64,000 nucleotides of DNA from Asterias amurensis (Eukaryota > Echinodermata > Asteroidea > Forcipulatida > Asteriidae), in assembly GCF_032118995.1 (NCBI RefSeq), contig NC_092666.1:868001-932000 (forward strand). Direction: 5' to 3'. The position numbers were made by a program, and so were the translations under genes. How positions within the stretch are numbered: the first letter of the stretch is position 1; every line of letters starts with the position of its first letter. The notes beneath the pieces were generated by a model, which saw only the letters and a list, made by a program, of their open reading frames with translations, was not told the origin of the DNA and searched no databases. Shown here in pieces: positions 55,083 through 64,000 of the stretch.

Positions 55083-56504
55083 GGTGGTTCTTATAGCTTA
55101 TTGCAAACTTCAAAAAATAAAAATGTAGGACATATTTGAAAGACATTATTTAAATCTATGGTTATCACCTGAATACATGTAGTTTTATAGCAAAATATGT
55201 TATTATAGGTTTTCTCTGTCAATTTCGGAAAATGAGCAGCCAATTTAACCACCAGCCTATTCTGTTTTGCACGAAATCGAATGCTACTAAAAAAGGGTCA
55301 TTCGATTTCATTTTAAGACTAGTCAAATCTACTTTTACATCATTCGATTTAACAAAATAATCATTCAATTTAACAATTCATCGAAGCTGCATTCAAATTC
55401 GCATGAGTGTTTTTGAGGCGTCTGTTTAGTCATTCAATTTTATTTTGAGGCAGTCAATTCTGATATTTTGTGCAGTCTTAAAAACGCTTGGTTAACTTGT
55501 TGTTTCCGTATACGAATGTTAAAGGCATGCGGTTAATTTGTTGGCACTCTTGAACATAATATGCCAAGATGTCTGGCCCGCCAACAGATGGTTGGTGATT
55601 ATTTACAAAAACCAACAACTGGAAAAACATTTTTTTGTATTATTTAAAAAAAAACATTCGTACACATTCAAATGTCAGGTCTTGGTCAGTTAACCATTGA
55701 AGGTCCCCCGAAAAAAATAAAGAAGAAAACGACCCTTATTGGGCCCAAGGTAAAGTCTACTGGAAACATAAAATAAAGAAAATAAGGTTCGCTCGATTTA
55801 AAAGTGAAGGAACGAAACGGTTTGCCTTATACAGTTTATCTGTTTATTCGTATTTCTTCCATAGTACAACAAATATTGTGTGCCCACTGCCCCCCCCCAT
55901 CTTATTTTTGTTCATGTCAACAACATCTGATCCAGTAAAAGTTATGAGCTACAAGCCCTTGATTTCCCTCCAAAATGTCTAGGTCATGATTTCCACATTG
56001 CTCTCAATGAGGGCGAGCTGGGACAAAACTATTTAGAAGAGGGGGGGGGCTGTTGGATGTGTCAAACTAAAGTTTGTGTATTTTTTTACCGATCTCATTT
56101 GGCTGGGCAAGAGGGGTTCAAGGATTTTTAGCTGGCGCCAGCACCCCCCCCCCCCCCCCCCCACCCACCTGGACCTGGTTATGCCCTGAAAGCATTATGT
56201 CACATAAATAGCCCAGTGATGCTCCAGAACCACTTGTAGCACTATTACCAATAAAGTGATCTAGTGACAAAGGATAATTGACGAGAGATTAAGGGGATTA
56301 TCTTAATTTGTGTAGGGGTAATCCAAGTACTTACATACCTAACTACTACACAGTACAATGGAACAATTAACTGCTGCCTGTGGGGATATGGTCCCAGATG
56401 TAGTAAACACATTCTTTATCAGTTTTAAGTTATGCTCATAAGTTTGAAATTTGCTAGCATAAGGTTTATATTGGTGTTTTGGTTATTACCAATAATGCAA
56501 AGGA
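55083..56504. other. 5' intron of the RIIa-domain gene, first part
   Basis: No coding exon is seen. The stretch has recurring CATTCGATTT/CATTCAATTT motifs at 55300-55445 (four or five imperfect copies) and long C runs (56139-56162) and G runs (56041). Confidence 0.4.
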
Positions 56505-57430
56505 ACACTAGAATTATTGTTATCGACCCTCATGTGTTTTCGAACCCCACCGGTGACAGAAGCTTTGCAGTTTACTCACTGTCTGTATTTTCGTCAGGCT
56601 TAATCATGCTGAGAATAAAGTTTCTTGTCGTAGGTTGTGCTCAAATATTTATCAAATGATTAATATTTTGTATAATCACTAAGTGCATTATTACGCCAAC
56701 AATCATCATATGAATCAAAGAAACAACATTCCATCCTGAAAGTTCAAAACAAAATTATCATCTGCATGCTAGATTGAATTTCATTCTCCTTCAGTCACTA
56801 GATATCAAGTGATGTGGTTGCTATTTCGGTCTATGGCGTGCCAATATGGGCAACAAATTAAAATATTTTAAGTGAAATAAGAAAGAAAAAAAATTTTGTT
56901 AACTGCAGACTGTAATAAACTCTGATAAATGATAAAAATAATGTAGTAAATAATACCTATTTAACAGATATCTCCTGAAAACAAACATTGCTGGTCTGAA
57001 ATAGGGGAAAACAGATTGTTATGAAGTGTTTGTGCTTCAAGGGGGTGGGGTGTTTTACTGTCATGCCTTGAGATATATCTGGCCTTTTCTGTTAATCTAA
57101 TCTAGTACTAGGAAAAAATGTAATTAAATTTGTTTAATAATAATAGTAATTGAAAAAGATTTTTGATTTATTAGGGGGCCTATACACTCCATACTAGCTT
57201 CTGAATATTCAATAAAACACCAACCAATGAAAGTAATGAAAACATATGACGTCGCTCAAATTTCGTGCATGCATAATTAAAACATTGCGTAATTTACGTT
57301 GCGGGACTCCGAGAGATAGTCTGTCATTTAGAGTGTAAATGGCGGACTATCTCTTGCAACGTAAAACCAAAACTTTTAAGATTTCAACACACGATGAAGT
57401 GCAAGTGTCATTGTAAAAAGGTTGGATAGA
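56505..57430 (-). repeat. Dispersed repeat family D (copy 2, longer)
   Basis: The reverse complement is collinear with 10855-11400 but has about 300 extra bases between shared blocks. Shared blocks include TTATTGAATATTCAGAAGCT and TAATAATGCACTTAGTGAT. Confidence 0.7.
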
Positions 57431-57851
57431 TGATTTTTTTTTTTTTATCATTTAGTTTTTGATTGTCATGATTGTGAACAATTATTTTCCTGTTGTCCTA
57501 CTGAAAACATATGACAGTTGACACCAGGATACATCATTCTGTGGAGATGGGCATTTTGACAGCAAAAATCTATTCTTAATTTTACAGTTGTTGAAAATTG
57601 TTGCTCTTTCTTTGCTCTTACAGACTGCCTATTTAAACAAGAACAAACAACGCCTCTTAAAATTATGACACCGTATACAAAACATTTTTGAAAGGGTTGC
57701 TGGGTCCATAAAACTTGGACACTCTCCACACACACACACCCTTTTAGTTTTTGCTTGCTGTGAATCGGCAGTATGAAAATGCGTGTAAAGACTGTAAAGT
57801 GTTACTTTTTGATAGCGTTAGATTAGAAATATTTCTACATCAAATACTTAC

Positions 57852-58023
57852 CTACCTACGTAGCCTGCTGTTTATACCAACCGAATTGTTGATCGACACC
57901 ACAGTCAACGAATCTCCGTCTAGAGTAAAAGTCTTCAAGATGACGGATGATGGATACAAAACATCGGAAGCCAACTTCTCACATCACTCTCAGCATCTCA
58001 TCGATCGCATAACGATGATGTAA
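57852..58023 (-). other. Candidate noncoding first exon of the RIIa-domain gene
   Basis: On the minus strand a strong donor (TAG|GTAAGT) lies at 57851. The next coding exon on that strand starts at 55082. The region is open on the plus strand as well, but without matching splice sites. The link to the RIIa gene is inferred from position. Confidence 0.4.
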
Positions 58024-58795
58024 ATTTTTACAAATCAACTAACTCAAACTCCCTAGCCCCCTCTGCTCGACTCAAACTGTACTATTTTGTGATGTGCTGC
58101 AGCATGCTGCGCGCATAGCATGAACGCGCATCACCCAAAAACCAACCTACACAAAATGCAACGAGCGACGTCATCCGTGTCTCTACGTCTGCGGTACACA
58201 ATGTGTGTAATGATGTGATGCGCGTGTGGGAGATCTAGGACGCCGCATCGGTGCGCCATGGCCAACGTCCGTTATTTTTATTGGCGCATTGGCCATGGCA
58301 GTAATGTATTTTTGATGTGGGGGTTCTTTTTTTAATTTTCTGTAACGGACGTCTCTACTCTGGGTCGTTCTTATATATAACTCTATGACTCTGGGTTGAC
58401 TTCACTAAGAATAAAAGCCGCGTTCACAGAATGACGACAAGCATTGGATGCCGTCCCATTGTGACGTCATTAAACTTTGCACCAACGACAATTTGTCACA
58501 GAGTGACGACAAGCGTATGGATGACGTCCCATTGTGACGTCATAAAACTTTCCACCAATGAAACTTTATTTCACAGAGTGACGACAAGTGTTTGTTAAAA
58601 ATTAACAATAAATAAAGCATCGCATTTTAATCTTTCAAAAGATAAAGTTTGTGTGTTATCAAGTTAGTAGTTTAGCATCAAAGACTGAACGTGCGGGGAA
58701 TGGACGTAGGCTACCTCAAACACTACAAAAAACCAACGCTGGCGAAGAAAAGTAACATTTTGACTGAGGCTTAGTTTGCAATTTTTCGTGGGGTT
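58024..58795. promoter_or_regulatory. Intergenic regulatory DNA between two divergent sperm/cilium-type genes
   Basis: The stretch separates the RIIa 5' exon from the start of the small ciliary-type gene. It contains two CCATGG-centred palindromes resembling RFX X-box half sites (GCGCCATGGCCAAC near 58252 and TTGGCCATGGCAG near 58288). Further right lies a tandem repeat with CRE palindromes. Binding is inferred, not shown. Confidence 0.45.
58425..58585 (+). repeat. 72-75 bp tandem repeat carrying CRE palindromes
   Basis: Units begin at 58425, 58497 and 58572 with CACAGA(A/G)TGACGACAAG. Two full units and a partial third are present. Perfect TGACGTCA lies at 58462-58469 and 58535-58542, and a near copy TGACGTCC at 58522. 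Confidence 0.85.
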
Positions 58796-59535
58796 ATGGA
58801 GGTTGTCAAATCCAAGCACCAAGGTCGACAGTACGGCACCAACTTTACCCTGGGTGACGACAAAACACCTTTGGTTTCATCTTACTACAAGGATTACATC
58901 GAGTCTAAAAGACGGACAACAGAGGGCGCTGACTCTGTCAAACAGGTTCTTGCAAAACCACCTCAATGTGCTAGGGTGAGACTCGATTTGGCACCGATTT
59001 TTTTGGTGTTTTTTTTATATTATTTTCTATTAACGAAGTTTAACAGATTATGCTGTTTCAAAGTGAAACTCATACAAACTACTTATGGGCAATAATACAC
59101 TAGGCCTAGGTCTAATATAGGGAGGCTGCGACACAAACGTGAGAAATTGAATGGTCAATGCACCATAATAAATTCGTCAATTTTAGAAAAGAACAAAAAT
59201 TCCTCTCAAAAGCAAAAAAAGGGTACTTTTTATTTTGGCAGATTTTGTTATCTAAAGAGCAATTCCCTGCTGCCTCTATAGCCACCACTACAAACCGCAG
59301 GGACTACCATCGAGACCGTGGGGCATCCAGCGCCAAGGTGTACCGGGAAAGACTCAGCGATTTACAGACAATTAAGACTCTTCACATGCAGAACTCCGTA
59401 GTGTTTGGTCCACCAGGAGGAGTCGGCGGGTCGAAGGGGGGATGGCCTGCCGATAGATTCCTCTCTCTCGCCCATGAGCACTACAGAGACCCAGCTGTCA
59501 CAGCCAGACTCATCATGAAGTCCGGCCAACTGTAA
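58796..59535 (+). CDS. Small basic protein resembling ciliary/sperm microtubule inner proteins
   Basis: Two exons, 58796-58975 and 59260-59535, joined in phase 0 (AGG|GTGAGA donor; AAAGAG acceptor), give 151 residues. The protein is basic and polar and has no signal peptide or membrane segment. Short motifs of the type seen in SAXO/STPG-like microtubule inner proteins occur: SSYYKDYIESKR, TTTNRRDYHRDRG, RERLSDLQTIKTLHMQNS, VFGPPGG. It ends in ARLIMKSGQL. I cannot assign a named family member. The head-to-head partner is an RIIa-domain gene, which fits a flagellar or ciliary role. Functional class is an inference from composition and context; the gene model itself is well supported by frame and splice sites. 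Confidence 0.72.
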
Positions 59536-62500
59536 ATAACTGTTATGTATGTGGAAATAACAGCACACAATCAATGTAACAGATTTAGCTTGATAAATCC
59601 GAAAGAAAAACATAAAATAGTTCTAAAGAAAGTGAACAACTAGACAACCCAATTTTCGACAAGGATGGGTAATTATACGAAATTAATGGTATGACGGCTG
59701 CATGTCACCTCATGTACACGACAGGATGCATACATAGTCCCTAAAGAAAAATATCTTAAAAGGGGAAAGGAAATAGTTGCTCATTTTGTCATTTTGAACG
59801 GTCAAATACACCACAAATCCCACTGCGTCCTGCCGGGATAAATCCACACTCAACTCGGGTTGAATTCTTACCCACGAGATTATAAACTATTACGGCAGAG
59901 TGGACGTCAAAGAGAATGGGTAACCACACCCAACAGTTGATTAGTTTATTAATATTATGAAAGCCCAGAGCAAGGCTAATTATAATTCCACATACTACGT
60001 CCGTCTGTTGTCCAAATCATTTATAACCATGTACTCCACGCCACATAATCAAATCTGCTTATATTGCCGCCAACAAAACTTCCAGATAATATCAGCTTTA
60101 TATGCCTTTTCACACTACCTCCATTTCGAACTGCGTTGAAAGCTACCCGGGTCCTCTCCAGTTCAGCCTCGCTTCTTTTCGACACGGATCAGATCCGGGT
60201 TGAGATTTTCGAACCTGGTCCTTGCCTGGGTTGATTTTTATCTGGCAAGACCATGCTACTCGGATCGGAGGCGGGTTGAAATTTTTACAGTGTGGATCGG
60301 GGTAAACAAAATCTCCGATTCCGACCCGGTTCCAACCCTGAGATTTTGGACAGTGCAATTGAATAGGCCTTTACTGCCCTGGCGCGACGGTCTTACACTT
60401 TCTGACTTTCATTAAACCTAAAATATTATTATGGAGATTACACTGTCCAATTCTTATCATTTTTTGATATGATCTCAAAACTTGTCCAGCTTTTACTTTC
60501 ATAACTTTTGGATTTTTGTGGAAATTATGCCACAAAATGTCACCTTGATCCCATATTATCAGTGCAGTATCTTCCCTGCCAGACTATCTAAAGATTAACA
60601 ATGGGTCACAATTATTGTAAACAAAGTTCACATGGTCTATATAGGGCCACTTAGTTAACAGAAAACAAAATCACTTAATGGTGTTTTCACATTTATGTTT
60701 ACAAGTCATTCTTTTACAAAATTAGGTTTATTCTTCCGAACAAAACTTTTGTTGTATATACATTGAAAGGAATGGAAAGATGACAAAACATTAAAACACA
60801 CAATTTATGTAGGTTTTTTCGCCTTTCATACTTCACCCTGAGCAGTGTTAATTTTGGAATCGAATTTGCTTTTAACAAAAGTGCTTGTGTTCCAGGAGAT
60901 TATGTCACGGAGATAGCGCCCTCTGTTGAATCCACCTAAGTTAACTTCCCGTTATGGGGGACAGAATCTCCGACGCGACAGATTTCCCTAAAGGACAAAT
61001 CCAGCAGTAAAACTTTTCTCAGCTAATAAATGGAAAACAAACAAACAAAACGAGTTATGTAACCTGATTTCTTTGCATTAGTTCGATTACTGTTTATATA
61101 ATTAAGAAAAAAGAAGAATAAAAGAAAAAAACAATCTGCACCAGCAGACTTTTCACTAACTTCAGCTTAACTAAACTGTGAAGGAAAATTGTTTCGTTTG
61201 TAAAGTGCCCACAATAAAATGTGGAAGATCTTATAATTAGATCCCATAATTTATGTAATTGTTTTGCATACCTCTTCAGTCAAGCCTATCATTATTTTTC
61301 CCTTGGTCATATTTTAGCGCAGTGAATAGTTTTCTAGATACCAGCGCTTTATAAGATTTATTATTATTAAATTACCCATCCCATCCCACCAAACAAAGTT
61401 TACAGTTAAAAAGTTGGCAATTACTGACCTTCAAAAATCCTCTAATTAATTGGACTGTCAGCATATAAATATAAATAAAAAGGAAAAAAAGAATAACATT
61501 TATATTAATTTAATTGTTAACTTTGAGATAAATTCACATTAATTTAATTCCCTTCATTTTTTGAGATGCTCTACAACTTAGTTTGAAATTCTGGACATAA
61601 TTTCAATGTACATGATTCGTTTCCATTAAAATGTATACATATTTACACATTTACATGTTATTTATTTGATATATATCTTGTATTTGTTTTCATTCCCACC
61701 AGCACACTTAGTAATAACAGGACGAGTCGGAAACAAGAATAAATGCTCAGTTTAAGATGCGAGGAGAAGCCAAAATGGGGATAACCAACCCACAAGATCA
61801 GCTGGGGACTGAAAACTCCATTCACATGCAAGGCCCTGGGGTGGATTTCACAAAGGTTGTCCTAACTTAGGACTAGTCCTAGGCAGTGCTAAGAGATAGG
61901 ACTGGTCCTAAGTTAGGACCAGTAACTCATCCTAACTTAGGACTGGTCCTATCTCTGAAGTGGAATTTGAACCGGGTTCACAGAGGTGAAAGCATAGGTG
62001 AAAGGCAGGGAAATAAACCACTGAGCCAACATGATCCCCTATTTAGAGTACAGTCAAATTCAAATGAAAAAGAAGCCATGAACCAATTAAATGGGAATGT
62101 TACACATGATTGCTAAAAATATAAAACAATGTTAGCATTTAAGACTATTATAAAATAAACAAAGAGTAAATAAATATACATATCTTTATGATATTTGAAG
62201 GTGTATGAGTTGAATTGGTTGTGCACACAAACCAAATGAAAGACATAACTCAAATTTGAGACACGCTCAAATAATGTGTGTGCACACACAACCTTATGGG
62301 TCCAGTTTAAGGGGGTCCTTTATTGTATATTATTCCCTTTCTTAAGACTTCCCTTGTGGGGTCCGGGTTGAACAAAGAATTCCCTTGTGTAGTCCATTGT
62401 CTCATTGTGTAAAAGATCCTACACGGGTACTCCCAAAAGGTCACTTTGTACACATGCACCCATACGCCCATACGCCTGCAACCATGGACCTCCTACTGTT

Positions 62501-62867
62501 CCTCTTTTGATTGTACTCAAACTTTTTTTGCAATTAGCTCCCATTGGTTTTGTACACGTTTTCCAACTTTGGACCTTTCCTGAACCGTGGACTTGTAATC
62601 ATTTTTGTTATACTCTTTTAAACTTTTTTCCCAAAGGTTTTGTACATGTTTTTCCAACTGTTGACTTTTCCCGAACCATGGACTCTATTGTTGAATGTGT
62701 ATACCTATTGACTACTCACACCCACACACATTCTCAAAGCTAAAGATGTGCACAGAACATTTTGATGCCCAAATCCAGAGCTTTGGATCCAAGCAACAGC
62801 GACACTTAGGTTTCCTAACATAATAAAGTTACAATGAAGAGACTTTACAGCTATTTGATCTTTCTCC
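59536..62867. other. Intergenic DNA between the ciliary-type gene and the SLC22-type gene
   Basis: No gene is supported. It contains a GATCGGAGGCGGGTTGAAAT-rich element (60090-60375, flanks CTTTTCACACTACC and TAGGCCTTTACTG), a TCCTAACTTAGGACTGGTCC repeat (61850-61960) and AT-rich DNA. A minus-strand AATAAA at 62319-62324 could end the SLC22 transcript. Confidence 0.45.
61850..61960. repeat. TCCTAACTTAGGACTGGTCC palindromic repeat
   Basis: Four alternating direct and inverted copies of CCTAACTTAGGACT(A/G)GTCCTA are followed by GTGGAATTTGAACC. It resembles a palindromic MITE core. Confidence 0.65.
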
Positions 62868-63620
62868 CTAGTCCATTTCATCTTTCTTATACAGCTCAAT
62901 CTTCTCCTCCATGATTTGGACAATCTTAGGGTTCTCAACAACCACAATGTCATCCTCTGCCCATCTTAAGTCTCCATCCTCAACATCTCGGATGGATTCA
63001 GGGAGTGGTTTGTCAAGAGTCTCTGGCATCCACAGATCTAAGACTCCACTGATAAATGCTGTTCCACCAAAGATCAGATAAGCAGTTGTATCACCCTGAA
63101 GCCAAATAATAATAATACACCAAATGACACACAAATTAGAACTCTCTAAGGAAATGTAATGTGGATACGTCCATTGTGTACACACCCAAGCAGGGGAAGA
63201 AGCCTGTTTCAAAAGGTGCATCAACCACAAGAAATGAAAAAGATTTCACAAAGAAAACACCATATTGATAAAAAGGTTAAAGTTTTGCATTTAGAGCCTT
63301 TTCTTCTTTGAAAAACCCTTTCAAGCCCAACCCCCACGTACCAGGCAAATTTCCATTGTTTATGTAGTTCTGAGCATGCGCACATTACCGAGAATAATAG
63401 CTTTTACCTAGTACATGTAAGTCTGCTGCCACCTAACGTCCAAAAAGTCCCCATTTGCACAACCACAAAACTGCATATTCATTTGTATGCTTGAAACATT
63501 CAACAATTTCTTGCACGAGTTTCTTTGGCAAACCTTAATTTTCTTACCAGTGGTACAATAGAGGGTGCTACTACTCCCCCCATTCGAGCTGCCATAGAAC
63601 AGATGCCCATACCGCTATTC
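62868..63620 (-). CDS. SLC22-type organic ion transporter, C-terminal part (5' part outside window)
   Basis: Two terminal coding exons on the minus strand, 63620-63548 and 63095-62868, have AG/GT borders and agreeing phase. They encode NSGMGICSMAARMGG and VVAPSIVPL, then GDTTAYLIFGGTAFISGVL followed by LWMPETLDKPLPESIRD. This is the last pair of transmembrane helices and cytosolic tail of the SLC22 branch of the major facilitator superfamily (plasma-membrane organic cation/anion carriers); the R-x-G-G between helices and PETL-x-x-PLPE are typical. The tail after PETL is acidic and ends KIELYKKDEMD. The preceding exons must lie beyond 64000. The family call is strong; the substrate cannot be predicted. 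Confidence 0.88.
63337..63457. mobile_element. MITE (truncated copy of 13493-13650)
   Basis: TTCCATTGTTTATGTAGTTC, GAGCATGCGCACATTACCGA and GTCTGCTGCCACCTAACGTC match. It lies in the last intron of the SLC22-type gene. Confidence 0.78.
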
Positions 63621-64000
63621 CTGAAAACAAGATAAAAACAAATATTTCAAGATGATGAATGGCAAAAGAAATGTTTTTTCTTATAAGAGCAAAAACATAT
63701 TTCATAAATAAAGAAGACTTGGTGCCAGACACGGTCATCACATTGCATTGTTGCATCACTCTAGCAATAAAAACAGCATTACTTTTGTTTTAATGGTACT
63801 CTGTCCAAGTATGCATTAAGCTAACACAACAAGTTGTATCAAACTGATTGCAGCGCCTTTTCCTAAGGCTGCAAAGCACTCAAAGAAATGACAAGAAACA
63901 AACAACAATAGAAATGAAATCAGAAACCAAGAGGGAAACCACGACCAGGCAAAGCCTGCAGCATCGAGGCCAAGAAAGTCCAGCAAAAGCTGGTCTCTCT

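Noticed and set aside
56139-56162. Long C run as a structured regulatory element
   Set aside because: Homopolymer runs recur in this window (720, 3462, 10728, 45085) and are most simply slippage tracts.
57751-58023. 90-codon plus-strand open frame
   Set aside because: The opposite strand ends in a strong splice donor at the right place for a 5' exon of the RIIa gene, and the plus-strand frame has no homology that I can see.

Overview
This is a window of animal nuclear DNA: AT-rich, with intron-containing genes (GT..AG introns of about 0.4 to 6 kb) and a very dense load of small DNA transposons and tRNA-derived SINEs. The proteins are conserved metazoan ones. The repeat landscape (fold-back MITEs, TTAA-flanked MITEs, tRNA-Leu-like SINEs, Penelope-like and CR1/L2-like retroelement ends) suggests a marine invertebrate deuterostome, most likely an echinoderm and perhaps a sea star. 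The species call is an inference.

Seven protein-coding genes can be reconstructed exon by exon. (1) Minus strand, 1.35-8.83 kb: a PRDM-type protein with zinc knuckle, PR/SET domain and 14 C2H2 fingers; its 3' end is outside the window. (2) Plus, 10.53-15.51 kb: complete PSMD9 (proteasome assembly chaperone, PDZ). (3) Minus, 21.16-27.34 kb: a 233-residue protein with a proline-rich PPPY head and an FGF/IL-1-like beta-trefoil body that I cannot name. (4) Plus, 31.10-41.12 kb: complete PAFAH1B2/B3-type catalytic subunit. (5) Minus, 49.78-55.08 kb: RIIa (R2D2) domain protein of SP17/CABYR type. (6) Plus, 58.80-59.54 kb: small basic protein resembling ciliary microtubule inner proteins. (7) Minus, 62.87-63.62 kb: last two coding exons of an SLC22-type transporter that continues to the right.

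Genes 1/2, 3/4 and 5/6 are three head-to-head pairs, each with a short candidate bidirectional promoter near 10.4, 30.8 and 58.4 kb. The third pair joins two likely sperm/cilium genes, and the DNA between them carries a 72-75 bp tandem repeat with two perfect TGACGTCA (CRE) palindromes.

Most of the remaining DNA is transposon-derived. Target-site duplications identify several families: Mutator-like MITEs with 9-bp duplications (9.75 and 33.62 kb); hAT-like elements with 8-bp duplications (28.2, 32.3, 35.8 and 36.2 kb, one nested in another); and TTAA-flanked piggyBac-like MITEs (2.7, 11.7, 22.4, 39.8, 43.9, 51.4 kb). At 27.5-29.5 kb the order of insertion can be read directly: a TTAA element was hit by a Penelope-like element with a 13-bp duplication, which was then hit by a hAT element with an 8-bp duplication. 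PAFAH1B intron 1 (31.2-37.0 kb) is largely built from abutting fold-back elements. No rRNA gene, true tRNA gene or CRISPR array was found.
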